A stretch of DNA of 64,000 nt from JACKBC01 sp041391125 (GTDB lineage: Bacteria > Chloroflexota > Anaerolineae > Caldilineales > Caldilineaceae): positions 1 through 64,000 of the forward strand of contig JAWKON010000003.1 of NCBI GenBank assembly GCA_041391125.1. The letters run 5' to 3'. The notes beneath the pieces were generated by a model. The model was not told the origin of the DNA. It did not search any database and saw nothing but the letters and a program-made list of their open reading frames with translations. Below are positions 17,090 through 25,216 of this stretch, in pieces. The position numbers were made by a program, and so were the translations under genes. The stretch's first letter is position 1, and each line of letters starts with the position of its first letter.

Positions 17090-17138
17090 TGTACTTTATG
17101 GCATACCCAACATAATTTAAGTTTGCGAGAAATAAAAA

Positions 17139-17516
17139 ATGCGACATCAAATTGCCGGCCGCGTGTTAGGCCGAGATACCGATCATCGCCGGGCATTGTT
17201 TCGAAATTTGATTAAAGAGCTGTTTGTGCATGAGCGTATTACGACCACTGAGGCCAAAGCGCGCGCCATACGCTCTGATGCCGAAAAGTTGATTACTAAG
17301 GCAAAGCGCGGTATTGCTGGCAACATTAGCCAACTGCACGCGCATCGTCAGTTGCTTTCTTATCTAAATGATAAAGATGTAGCGCAAAAAGTGATTGACG
17401 ATCTGGCGCCGCGCTATGCTGATCGTAAGGGTGGTTATACCCGTATGATCAAGATTGGCAAGCGGAAGGGTGATGCCGCGGATATGGCTGTATTGGAGCT
17501 TGTAGATTCTGAGTAA
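17139..17516 (+). CDS. rplQ: 50S ribosomal protein L17
   Basis: 125-residue L17: MRHQIAGRVLGRDTDHRRAL, NLIKELFVHERITTTEAKA and the RKGGYTRMIKIGKRKGDAA stretch. Ribosome binding site is weak (GCGAG). Ends five bases before truA, with which it is probably co-translated. Confidence 0.97.
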   Translation: MRHQIAGRVLGRDTDHRRALFRNLIKELFVHERITTTEAKARAIRSDAEKLITKAKRGIAGNISQLHAHRQLLSYLNDKDVAQKVIDDLAPRYADRKGGYTRMIKIGKRKGDAADMAVLELVDSE

Positions 17517-17521
17517 TCTAC

Positions 17522-18352
17522 ATGGTTGCAGCGGGTCCGGTCTGCTCTATTTGCGCTCTAATTGCCTATGATGGTGCGGACTTTCACGGCTTTCAGTATC
17601 AAGTGGGCGTCCCCACCATTCAGGGTGTATTAGAAGACGCATTACTGGCTTTTACAAATGCCAATGTGCGGGTGGTGGGCTCTGGGCGGACGGACGCTGG
17701 CGTTCATGCCAGCGGCCAAGTCGTCGCCGCGCAAGTGCCTTGGCGGCACAGTATAAACGATTTGCAGCGAGCCTGGAACGCGCATTTGCCGCCAACCATT
17801 GTGATTTTGAAGGCTAATCGAGCGCCCCTCCAGTTTCATCCGCGCTTTAGTGCTAGTAGTCGTACGTATCGCTACACAGTGTATGCACCGAGCGCGGTCA
17901 GCACTAGGCAAGCGATTAGGCGGATGCCGCTGTTGGAGCGATTTGCGCATTATGAGAATTATCCGCTGGACACAGGCGCAATGCAGCGAGCGGCTCATTA
18001 TCTCATAGGCCAGCACGACTTTCAGACGTTTGGACAACCGCCGCAAGGTGACAATACAAGACGTACTGTGTTGCAGGCCCAGTGGCAGGAAGTGACAAGC
18101 GATTTGTTGTCTGTGGCAATGGGCTCATCTTTGTCGCACTTGGCTTTTACGGTGACAGCCAATGCGTTTTTGCGCAATATGGTGCGCAACTTGGTTGGTG
18201 CTTTACTCAAGGTTGGACGTGGCGAGTGGATGCCCGAAGAGGTGCAGTACGCATTGCAAGCTTGTGATCGCAGCCGCTCGGCGCCGCCGGCGCCGCCCAA
18301 TGGTCTGGTCTTAGAAGCGGTGAATTATCCGCAATATCCTGAACTTTTCTGA
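17522..18352 (+). CDS. truA: tRNA pseudouridine synthase A
   Basis: 276 residues. Converts uridines 38-40 of the tRNA anticodon arm to pseudouridine. YDGADFHGFQ and the catalytic Asp58 in GSGRTDAGVHA are present, as are the HDFQTFG and FLRNMVRNLVGALLKVG motifs. No Shine-Dalgarno; the five-base gap after rplQ suggests coupling. Its place between rplQ and rplM is common in several phyla. Confidence 0.96.
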   Translation: MVAAGPVCSICALIAYDGADFHGFQYQVGVPTIQGVLEDALLAFTNANVRVVGSGRTDAGVHASGQVVAAQVPWRHSINDLQRAWNAHLPPTIVILKANRAPLQFHPRFSASSRTYRYTVYAPSAVSTRQAIRRMPLLERFAHYENYPLDTGAMQRAAHYLIGQHDFQTFGQPPQGDNTRRTVLQAQWQEVTSDLLSVAMGSSLSHLAFTVTANAFLRNMVRNLVGALLKVGRGEWMPEEVQYALQACDRSRSAPPAPPNGLVLEAVNYPQYPELF

Positions 18353-18473
18353 AAAGATTATCCTGTAATGCGCATCTAAGAAAATTGTGCAAACCAATGA
18401 TTTGCACAGAGGGAAATGATTGCGTTTGCACAATTTCGTCTGATGTGCGATTCTGTAATGAGGAGTGAGTAGC

Positions 18474-18908
18474 GTGAAAACGTTTAGCCCAACCGCTGAA
18501 GAAGCAAAAGCCGCACGTGATTGGTGGGTTGTAGACGCCACGGGCAAAACGCTGGGTCGGCTGGCTTCTGAAATTGCCAAGGTGTTGCGCGGCAAACACA
18601 AGCCGACCTTTAGCCCACATGTGGATGGCGGTGATTTTGTCATTGTGACCAACTGTGAACGCATTGTGGTGACTGGCAATAAAATGGATGATGTTTATTA
18701 TCATCACCATTCGCGCCATCCCGGCGGCCTGAGTAGTCGTTCCATGCGCGAGCAGATGCAGCGTTTTCCAGACCGCGTAATTTTTGAGGCAGTCAAGGGG
18801 ATGATGCCCAAAACAAAGCTTGGTCGCGCGCAGATGAAGAAGCTGCGGATTTATGCCGGCTCGGAACATCCGCATGTGGCGCAGCAGCCCCAAGCGTTAG
18901 AACTGTAA
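18474..18908 (+). CDS. rplM: 50S ribosomal protein L13
   Basis: 144-residue L13. Has WWVVDATGKTLGRLASEIAK, KPTFSPHVDGGDFVIV, and VKGMMPKTKLGRAQMKKLRI followed by YAGSEHPH. Start is the GTG at 18474, eight bases after AGGAG; an earlier GTG at 18465 overlaps the ribosome binding site. Pairs with rpsI as in almost all bacteria. Confidence 0.97.
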   Translation: MKTFSPTAEEAKAARDWWVVDATGKTLGRLASEIAKVLRGKHKPTFSPHVDGGDFVIVTNCERIVVTGNKMDDVYYHHHSRHPGGLSSRSMREQMQRFPDRVIFEAVKGMMPKTKLGRAQMKKLRIYAGSEHPHVAQQPQALEL

Positions 18909-18941
18909 TTGCCATAGACAAGCACAATAGGGAGCGAAAGA

Positions 18942-19331
18942 ATGGCCCAGTATGTTGAAACCGTCGGGCGGCGCAAGACTGCCTCTGCCCGTGTTCGTCT
19001 GTATCCTGGTGAAGGTGAAATTGTGGTTAATGATCTGCCTATGGAAGAATATTTTGGCCGCGCGCTGGATCGCATGATTTTGAAGCAACCGCTGGTGATA
19101 ACGGGAACGGAAAACAGTTATAACGTTAGCATCCACGTGCGCGGTGGTGGCGATGGCGGACAGGCAGGCGCTGTGCGACACGGTATTTCGCGTGCGCTTT
19201 GCGAAACTGATGAGAATCTGCGCCCCGTATTGAAGGCGGCGGGGTTCCTGACCCGAGACGCGCGTGCAAAGGAGCGCAAAAAGCCAGGCCTGAAGCGCGC
19301 CCGTAAGGCCAAGCAGTACACGAAGCGCTAA
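18942..19331 (+). CDS. rpsI: 30S ribosomal protein S9
   Basis: 129-residue S9, whose C-terminal tail reaches the P-site tRNA. VETVGRRKTASARVRLYPG, GGGDGGQAGAVRHGISRAL, LTRDARAKERKKPGLKRARK and the terminal KR-rich tail are present. GGGAGCG lies before the ATG. Last gene of the ribosomal block; a terminator follows. Confidence 0.98.
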   Translation: MAQYVETVGRRKTASARVRLYPGEGEIVVNDLPMEEYFGRALDRMILKQPLVITGTENSYNVSIHVRGGGDGGQAGAVRHGISRALCETDENLRPVLKAAGFLTRDARAKERKKPGLKRARKAKQYTKR

Positions 19332-19360
19332 GTCTAATTGCGCAAAATGGTATTTATTCA

Positions 19361-19410
19361 AAAACCGCTCTGTTCCAGTTGTAGAATTGCTGGAGCGGAG
19401 CGGTTTTATA
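19361..19410 (+). terminator. Terminator after rpsI
   Basis: A 17-base stem, AAAACCGCTCTGTTCCA (19361-19377) with TGGAGCGGAGCGGTTTT (19391-19407), two G-U pairs, a 13-base loop and a T-rich end. It closes the ribosomal-protein cluster. Confidence 0.8.
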
Positions 19411-19465
19411 TTATTTGCAGTTTACAGTTGCACGGTGAAGGGCTGTCTAAATTGCCAGTACCATT

Positions 19466-19546
19466 GTTACCTACTCAGCCGCTCGGGGCTAGCGCTTGTC
19501 GAAGGCCGGATCCCCTTCAACAAGCTCAGGAGACGGCTGAATAGTT
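19466..19546. repeat. CTGAGCTTGTCGAAGG-type palindromic repeat 1
   Basis: Outer arms resembling CTACTCAGCCG and CGGCTGAATAGTT enclose GCGCTTGTCGAAGG and CCTTCAACAAGCTCAGG. Same architecture as six other copies in the window. Non-coding, between rpsI and the Mog-like gene. Confidence 0.8.
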
Positions 19547-19579
19547 CCCCTGCCTCGTATGCTGGAGACCAAGTGTCCA

Positions 19580-20242
19580 ATGATCATCCGGGCTGCCATC
19601 CTATCCATTCCACAATATGATGACCAGGCCATTTCGGCGGTGCGCGACCTTTTGCAGGCGACAAGCTCGGAATTGCATGTTGTGCGCACGGAAAGTGCGG
19701 GTAATCAACGATATTGGTTGGAAGAAGTGTTGCGCCGCTGGTGCGATGAGGAGGAACTTGATCTAATTTTGACCATTGGGGGGACCATGCCGGCCGCGGG
19801 ATCGGCAGCGGCAGAAATTACACCAGAGGCCACGGGCGCCGTGATTGAGCGTCAATTACCCGGTTTTTCCGAAGCCATGCGCCAATTCGCCAGCCAGGAG
19901 ACGCTGCTAGCTTATTTAGATCGAGGCATCGCCGGCATTCGCGGCCGCACGCTCATTGTCAACTTGCCGGCCGGGGCCGCGCCGGCGCACCTTTTTTTAG
20001 AAGCCGTGGCGGAATTGCTGGAGCCGACCGTTCAGCACGTGGCAAATCGTTCTGCCCCTAATCTGGCGGAGCTATTGCGTTTCGATGAGAGCGCTACCGA
20101 TTTGGCGATCGAACAGCCGCTTGACACATCACCCCAGCACCCGCCGGGTGGGGCCCCGCCAGCGCACAGCGCCAAGAAGGCGCTAAATCCGGCCGAATTT
20201 GCCGAATTTTTGCGCCGAAACAGTCACTCCCCCTCGAAGTGA
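19580..20242 (+). CDS. MoaB/Mog-type molybdopterin-binding domain protein
   Basis: 220 residues; 227 if it starts at the ATG at 19559. The fold of the MoaB/MogA/CinA N-domain is suggested by LDLILTIGGT, ITPEATGAVIERQLPGF, ALRQF-like MRQFAS and the late GIAGIRGRTLIVNLPAG. Family enzymes adenylylate molybdopterin, but the GGTG and the following catalytic Asp region are altered here (GGTMPAAGS), so activity is doubtful. A Pro/Ala-rich tail follows the domain. It stands alone, with no other molybdenum cofactor genes nearby. GGAG precedes the second ATG. Confidence 0.7.
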   Translation: MIIRAAILSIPQYDDQAISAVRDLLQATSSELHVVRTESAGNQRYWLEEVLRRWCDEEELDLILTIGGTMPAAGSAAAEITPEATGAVIERQLPGFSEAMRQFASQETLLAYLDRGIAGIRGRTLIVNLPAGAAPAHLFLEAVAELLEPTVQHVANRSAPNLAELLRFDESATDLAIEQPLDTSPQHPPGGAPPAHSAKKALNPAEFAEFLRRNSHSPSK

Positions 20243-20322
20243 GAATGAACTGACTGCCCAACAATGATTTTACCCTTCTTGTGAATCCTGTGTGGGTTCA
20301 TTAGGATTTCAGGTGGTGGAGT

Positions 20323-20365
20323 AAAAACAAATCCGGAATCTCCAAAGGATTCCGGGTTTGTTTTT
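20323..20365. terminator. Bidirectional terminator between convergent genes
   Basis: AAACAAATCCGGAATC and GGATTCCGGGTTTGTTT form a long stem over a six-base loop, with T runs on both strands. It serves the Mog-like gene and the convergent transaldolase gene. Confidence 0.85.
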
Positions 20366-20383
20366 GCGGACGTAAAGTAGAAA

Positions 20384-21532
20384 TTAATCTGCGGGCATCA
20401 ATTCTGCTCGTTGAGTCTCAATGGCGCTCAGGAGCTGGTGGTATGAATCGGCGAATTTCTGCACGCCTTCGCGTTCCAATTCTTCGGTTACTTGGGCCAT
20501 GTTAATGCCCACCTGCGCCAGTTGCGCCATTTCGGTTTCCGCCTGCGACACATTCTGGTCCACCGTACGCGCGATGGTCCCATGATCTTTGAAGGCTTCC
20601 ACCGTGGCGGGCGGCATGGTGTTGACGGTATGGGGACCGATCAGCGTATCCACATAGAGCACGTCGGGATAGGCCGGATTCTTGGTGCTGGTGCTGGCCC
20701 ACAGCGGACGCTGCACTTGTGCGCCGGCGTCGGCTAGCTTTTGCCAACGTTCGCTTGGCTCGGTGATGCCGAATTTGGCCTGGAACTGGGCATAAGCCAA
20801 TTTGGCATTGGCAATGGCAGCTTTGCCTAACAGCGCCTTGGCTTGCGTGGCCGAGGCCGCATTGTTGGCCGCAATCTTTTCCAACAGAGCGTCAATTTTG
20901 GCGTCGACACGGCTTACGAAGAAGCTGGCCACCGATGCTGCCTGCGCAATCGCTTCGCCTGCGGCCAGCCGCTTTTCCAACCCGCGCATATATGCCTCTT
21001 TGACAGCCGCGTAGCGTTCCAGGCTGAAAATAAGCGTGACATTGACGTTGATGCCTTCGCTGATGAGCTGTTCGATAGCGCCCAGTCCGGCTTTTGTGGC
21101 CGGTACCTTAATCATCAAATTGGGACGATTGACCGCGTGCCACAGACGACGCCCTTCGGCAATGGTGGCTTGCGTGTCGTCCGCCAAGTCGGGCGCCACT
21201 TCAATGCTAACAAAACCATCTGTGCTTTGAGTCTGCACATATACGGGGTGCAGCACGTCGGCAGCGGCCTGAATATCGGCTACGGCCAACGTTTCAAAAA
21301 TGGCTTTGGCGTCTTTCTCCATCGCGGCCAGGCGTTGCACATCCGCGGTGTAAGCGTCGCTTCCCGTGATGGCCTGCTGGAAAATTGTTGGGTTCGACGT
21401 GACACCCGTTACGCCATCGGCCATGAGCTGTGCCAGCTCGCCCGACTGCACCATGCTGCGTTCAATATAGTCGAACCAGATGCTTTGGCCAGCTTGGTTG
21501 AGCTGCTGTAATCGATTAAGTGAATTGTTCAC
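20384..21532 (-). CDS. tal: Transaldolase
   Basis: 382 residues from a GTG start at 21532 preceded by AAGGAG. Transfers dihydroxyacetone units between sugar phosphates in the non-oxidative pentose phosphate pathway. Key motifs: SIWFDYIERS, GVTGVTSNPTIF, the Schiff-base lysine K142 in NLMIKVPATKAG, INVNVTLIFSLERY and ASVASFFVSRVD. The length and motifs fit the 360-380-residue actinobacterial/Chloroflexi type. An open frame continues 34 codons upstream but runs into a palindromic repeat, so it is not used. Confidence 0.95.
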   Translation of the reverse strand: MNNSLNRLQQLNQAGQSIWFDYIERSMVQSGELAQLMADGVTGVTSNPTIFQQAITGSDAYTADVQRLAAMEKDAKAIFETLAVADIQAAADVLHPVYVQTQSTDGFVSIEVAPDLADDTQATIAEGRRLWHAVNRPNLMIKVPATKAGLGAIEQLISEGINVNVTLIFSLERYAAVKEAYMRGLEKRLAAGEAIAQAASVASFFVSRVDAKIDALLEKIAANNAASATQAKALLGKAAIANAKLAYAQFQAKFGITEPSERWQKLADAGAQVQRPLWASTSTKNPAYPDVLYVDTLIGPHTVNTMPPATVEAFKDHGTIARTVDQNVSQAETEMAQLAQVGINMAQVTEELEREGVQKFADSYHQLLSAIETQRAELMPAD

Positions 21533-21570
21533 AATTTGCTCCTTTATGTACAATTGCGCCTTTGCAATAA

Positions 21571-21653
21571 AGTAACCATTCAGGCTTTCGATGGCTGAGC
21601 TTGTCCAAGCCCACCCCGCCCTCGATATGCTCAAACTACGGCTGAATAGTTAC
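21571..21653. repeat. CTGAGCTTGTCGAAGG-type palindromic repeat 2 (diverged)
   Basis: GTAACCATTCAGG at the left and CGGCTGAATAGTTAC at the right enclose GCTGAGCTTGTCCAAG. More diverged than the other copies; directly upstream of tal. Confidence 0.7.
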
Positions 21654-22168
21654 ACAATAAATACCAAGGCCGTTGAAGTTATGCTTACGCACTCTCAGAG
21701 CCACAAAAGAAGCGAAAGTGTGAGCATAATGTTCCTAGCGGCTTTGAGGCGCTGCGTAAGTTTTCTAAGAATGTATTATAGTACTATCCAAAATAATTCT
21801 CAAGCGGATCGCTGGCTCAATATAAGGCGTGTCGGGGATAAGTGTACTACATTTTTTGTAGTGCAGATTACGGCGGAAAATTTGTGTTCAGGGGTAAACT
21901 GAGCACGTGTTGATGGCTAGCATACAAAATCTCACGGGAGAAACAGTGTGTTTTCAATTACAGTGTATATTGAGTATAATAGATAGAGCTTTTTCGCCTG
22001 AGAAAAGTATGACTTATGCCAAACAGCCGCCACAATTCTACGTAGCCCTGAATGAAAAACAGCGGTTTACATTAGGGCCAAGTCACGTTCAAAAATCTAG
22101 TTTACAGCTTAAACGCAGTATCGACGATTCAAATTGATTTGATAAAATATTAAGGAGAGTACACAATA
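21654..22168. other. tal-trxA intergenic region
   Basis: About 515 bases between divergent genes with no convincing coding frame. Around 21678-21765 there is an imperfect inverted repeat (CTTACGCACTCTCAGAGCC with GGCTTTGAGGCGCTGCGTAAG). The rest is AT-rich and probably carries the promoters of both genes; short open frames in it lack ribosome binding sites and family resemblance. Confidence 0.5.
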
Positions 22169-22495
22169 ATGGGTAATGCAATCACAATTACGGATGCCAC
22201 CTTCGAAGAACAGGTGATCAACTCGGAGACGCCTGTGCTGGTCGATTTTTGGGCGGAATGGTGCGGACCTTGTAAAATGATCGCCCCCGTGCTGGATGAG
22301 ATTGCCACTGAGTTGAATGGGAAGTTGACCATCGGCAAAATCAACGTCGACGAAGAGCAGAGCACCATGATGGCCTATGGAATTATGGGCATTCCCGCTC
22401 TCCTTCTGTTCAAAGATGGCGAATTGGTGACCCGAATTACGGGCTTCCGCCCCAAGCCACAGCTTATGGCTGAACTAAAATCGCATATTAACTAA
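22169..22495 (+). CDS. trxA: Thioredoxin
   Basis: 108 residues, cytoplasmic dithiol reductase. Active site WCGPC with C32 and C35, DFWAEWCGPCKMIAP, the buried Asp26, the INVDEE strand and the cis-proline loop GIMGIPALLLF. TAAGGAGAG precedes the ATG. Single-gene unit with its own strong terminator. Confidence 0.97.
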   Translation: MGNAITITDATFEEQVINSETPVLVDFWAEWCGPCKMIAPVLDEIATELNGKLTIGKINVDEEQSTMMAYGIMGIPALLLFKDGELVTRITGFRPKPQLMAELKSHIN

Positions 22496-22510
22496 ATCCG
22501 TTATAAATTC

Positions 22511-22562
22511 GTAACTATTTGGCCGTCTCTTCGATAGGCTCAGGGGACGGCTGAATAGTTAC
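22511..22562. repeat. CTGAGCTTGTCGAAGG-type palindromic repeat 3 (short)
   Basis: GTAACTATTTGGCCGTC...TCGATAGGCTCAGGGGACGGCTGAATAGTTAC keeps the outer arms but only half of the core. Lies between trxA and its terminator. Confidence 0.75.
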
Positions 22563-22576
22563 ACAAATTCATAACC

Positions 22577-22620
22577 AGATCAAAAAGACCGACGTACTGC
22601 TGCGTCGGTCTTTTTGATCT
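22577..22620 (+). terminator. Terminator after trxA
   Basis: Perfect 18-base stem AGATCAAAAAGACCGACG with CGTCGGTCTTTTTGATCT over an eight-base loop; T5 run inside the right arm. Works on either strand. Confidence 0.9.
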
Positions 22621-22710
22621 GCCCATGCCGAGAACATTGACACAGAGGGTGCTGTGACAATACAAAATATTGAGATACTTTTATGCTCTCCAGTAGAGAG
22701 AAGCCATCGA

Positions 22711-22790
22711 CCTATTTAGCCGTTCCCTGAGCCTGTCGAAGGGAATGGCGGCCTTCGACAAGTTAAGGCCTTGAGGGGCTGCATAGTTAC
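22711..22790. repeat. CTGAGCTTGTCGAAGG-type palindromic repeat 4
   Basis: GCCGTTCCCTGAGCCTGTCG followed by AAGGG, then CCTTCGACAAGTTAAGGCC and GCATAGTTAC at the right end. One of the best-preserved copies. Confidence 0.8.
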
Positions 22791-22800
22791 AAGCCATCAA

Positions 22801-22859
22801 CAAAACAGGTCTGGTACAGATTCGATCATTTACCTAACCTGAAGCCAGACCTGTTTTTG
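22801..22859. terminator. Terminator of the small minus-strand gene
   Basis: CAAAACAGGTCTGG (22801-22814) pairs with CCAGACCTGTTTTTG (22845-22859), with T runs on both strands. It lies 46 bases after the stop of the 70-residue ORF read on the minus strand. Confidence 0.7.
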
Positions 22860-22904
22860 AATTGGCGCAATGCAGAAAATCTATGCATTCGACCTACGTT
22901 TAAT

Positions 22905-23117
22905 TTAGTTGCGCCATAGGCTTAACATCTGGCGAGGCATCTCACTTGGCGACAACACAAGCGAATTCTTTAGCTGCGGAGTTGAATACGTGGGCGCCGT
23001 CGCGGGAGTTCCGCTTGGCAGGTGAGAAGCGCTAAACATCATAGATACGGCGTAGTCGATCTCGCTGGCATGGTCATTCATAGCGTGATCGGTAAAGCGT
23101 GAACTGAAATTCATCAT
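22905..23117 (-). CDS. Small protein of unknown function, 70 residues
   Basis: I do not recognise it. The start ATG-ATG is preceded by AAGGAG at ideal distance and a terminator follows, so it looks like a genuine short transcription unit. The sequence opens MMNFSSRFTDHAMNDHASEI, is rich in Ser, Met and Pro, has no cysteine and no transmembrane segment, and ends RQMLSLWRN. It is divergent from the EAD1-like gene, about 250 bases apart. It could be a small regulator, a peptide precursor or a non-functional ORF. Confidence 0.5.
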   Translation of the reverse strand: MMNFSSRFTDHAMNDHASEIDYAVSMMFSASHLPSGTPATAPTYSTPQLKNSLVLSPSEMPRQMLSLWRN

Positions 23118-23368
23118 CGAATCTCCTTCTTCATTGAAGTAACTATTGAACGACAGCCCCGTTGCTGCCGCTATCAACTCTGGCATTATATCATATATTT
23201 GCCAAAATAGATCTGTCAGTTTGCTGACGTTCAAAAATTCCTATGTGGGTAATTCAGAAAGGCGTACATTTCGCCCCTAATGCGAAAGACACCCAAACAT
23301 TGACGTTACTCTCGATCATGCGCATAATATAGAGACGACAAACATGGTGGGTAGTGGGGGAGCCACAG

Positions 23369-23902
23369 ATGAAACCAACCGATGAACAACTGCAACAGTG
23401 TGACCATATTCTGCTTAACGCCTTTACTTTGAATGAGCTGGCAAGGCTCGTGCGCGCCGATCTGGATCTGGCGCTGACGGCAATAACGTCGAGCGATAGC
23501 CCGGTTGCTTTGAATCGGGTGATAGATCAACTGGTGCGTTATTATGCCGCACAAGAAAATGGTTTGCTGCGTTTATTGACCGCCGCGCTGCGTCAAAATC
23601 CCGGCAACCATCTTCTACGCAATCTGCTTGAACGCTGGCAGGGACTTTATTTTGACCCGCTGCCCTTGCCCCCTGACCATCCCTGTGCCGAGAGCAGCAC
23701 ACGCGGTGCAGGCCATAGCAAGGGCGTCAGCTTTGGCTTTGATCCTGCCGATGCCCGTGAATATCTCGAATCGACTTCCCCAAACGAACCGACCGATATG
23801 AGTTTTTCTTTGGATCTAGGTGGATTCATCGGGGGCAACGTGACCAATACCGGCGGCGGAGCCAGCGTCGGTGGCGATGCCCACGTGGGCCGGTTGAAGT
23901 AG
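23369..23902 (+). CDS. EAD1-like protein, N-terminal part (frameshifted gene)
   Basis: First part of a gene broken by one base near 23893. Residues 5-92 resemble effector-associated domain 1 (EAD1), an all-helical adaptor found in predicted bacterial conflict and signalling proteins: LLNAFTLNELARLVRADL, then ALNRVIDQLVRYYAAQ, NGLLRLLTAAL and RQNPGNHLLRNLLERW. A linker and a Gly/Asn-rich strand region (GGNVTNTGGGASVGGDAHVG) follow. Start chosen at the ATG after GGGGGAG. One added G in the CGG at 23891-23893 restores the frame into the next entry, giving about 351 residues. Confidence 0.65.
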   Translation: MKPTDEQLQQCDHILLNAFTLNELARLVRADLDLALTAITSSDSPVALNRVIDQLVRYYAAQENGLLRLLTAALRQNPGNHLLRNLLERWQGLYFDPLPLPPDHPCAESSTRGAGHSKGVSFGFDPADAREYLESTSPNEPTDMSFSLDLGGFIGGNVTNTGGGASVGGDAHVGRLK

Positions 23903-24423
23903 GCCGCGACCAGTACAAGGTCGGTGAAGGCGGCCAGGTAATCATCATTCAGGGCGATGTGCTTGGCGACCCGGCCCTGACCACGCGCGGTCTACTTGCC
24001 CATAAACCGAAGCCGCTGATTGAGGAAAGAATTCGTTTGGATGTGGCCACACCGCCCGCCGCCTTTGTGGATGACCCGTTTGAAATTGCGGTTTCAATCC
24101 GCCAGCCCGATGCACCCAAGCTGGCCGTGGAGGAACTGACTGAAGTGACTTCGGAGGAGGGCTCGATTTTCCGAGCCGACGAGGATGAGTTGGTCGCCTA
24201 TCGGGTGGAAATTACGGCGCTGGGTTGCGATGTCACACCGCCGCACTATATCATTAAGCTGCGGCCCGGTACAGATTCGCGCATCTACTTTTATCAGGTT
24301 ACCCCGCGTCGCGCTGGCAACATGACCATTCTGGTCAATGCGTACCAGGTCGGTGATGATGCGCTGGCCGCCCAAACGCGGCTGCGCCTGGCGGTGAGCT
24401 TGCCCGTTGGGCCGCAATCGTAG
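23903..24423 (+). CDS. EAD1-like protein, C-terminal part
   Basis: Continuation of the preceding gene in the next frame. It resumes the same repeat-like strand pattern (VEVGRDQYKVGEGGQVIIIQ, then GDVLGD) and ends in a beta-rich domain with FEIAVSIRQPD, RVEITALGCDV and GNMTILVNAYQ, which I read as an immunoglobulin-like or similar sandwich domain; function unknown. The smooth continuation of the Gly-rich pattern across the shift is why I treat the two as one gene. Confidence 0.6.
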
Positions 24424-24439
24424 AATATTCGGCGGTGAT

Positions 24440-25201
24440 TTATGAGCCGCGCATTTGTGCCGAAGCAAAGATTTCGCTGAGGATAAACAAAATCAGCAGC
24501 ACAATCAGATCCAGCAGGATAATAAAGAGAAACGCGCTGCTGACGCCTTGCACAAAGGGCGTTAGCCACAGCACAAAAGATTGCAGCGGCCCCACCGGCA
24601 GACCGATGAGCAGATAAGCCAATGCGGCCAGTAAAGCATATTGCGCCACGGGCGTCACCGGCTCGCGGTCGCTGGGACTGGGCATCATGGCGTTGCTAAT
24701 GGTGAAGAGCAGATACGCCCACAGCGGGCCGTCCGGCTGGCGAAAGGCGCCGAGAAATGCCTCCAGCCCACCGCGCCATTGTCCCTGCATGAGGGCGCTG
24801 GCCATTATTTGCGCATTAAAAACGCGATGCGAAATCCCCGCCACCAAAATTGAACCCACAATCAGCGGCGCCAGCCCCACCAGACTATCCTTCAGCAGTC
24901 CGCCGCTGCGAATGCTGATGCTGCCCAACCCCAAAAACTTCCCTTGCTTCTTGGGCCACACGCGAAATTTGCTCGGTTTGAGGCCCAGCAGATAGGCGGT
25001 AATCCAGTGCGCACCCTCATGTATAATGACCCCCGGCAGTAAAACCAGAAAGATCGCCACCGTCGCCGCGTTGGTGGAACCGGTGATATTGACCGCCAGC
25101 AGTTGAATGTGCTCACTGATTTGGCGGCTGCACCACGATAGGGCAACCAGCGTGAGGATAAATGCGAGGAAAACAGGCAGCGCGGAAATCAGTTCAGGCA
25201 T
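24440..25201 (-). CDS. M50-like intramembrane metalloprotease
   Basis: 253 residues with about six membrane segments. HEGAH at 61-65 inside a hydrophobic helix is the zinc-binding HExxH of site-2 proteases, and a later hydrophilic turn with NAMMPSPSD could supply the third ligand (the family has an NxxPxxxxD-like motif). Last gene of a four-gene minus-strand set: it starts 15 bases after the lipoprotein gene. It may act on membrane-bound products of the same locus; substrate unknown. Confidence 0.75.
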   Translation of the reverse strand: MPELISALPVFLAFILTLVALSWCSRQISEHIQLLAVNITGSTNAATVAIFLVLLPGVIIHEGAHWITAYLLGLKPSKFRVWPKKQGKFLGLGSISIRSGGLLKDSLVGLAPLIVGSILVAGISHRVFNAQIMASALMQGQWRGGLEAFLGAFRQPDGPLWAYLLFTISNAMMPSPSDREPVTPVAQYALLAALAYLLIGLPVGPLQSFVLWLTPFVQGVSSAFLFIILLDLIVLLILFILSEIFASAQMRGS

Positions 25202-25216
25202 AGGGGTGTGATGACG

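Noticed and set aside
20843..21511. + strand frame opposite transaldolase
   Set aside because: Transaldolase on the other strand is well supported by active-site motifs and its ribosome binding site.
21591..22137. Two open frames (21591-21902, 21907-22137) upstream of trxA
   Set aside because: The first begins inside a palindromic repeat, neither has a ribosome binding site, and neither resembles a known protein.
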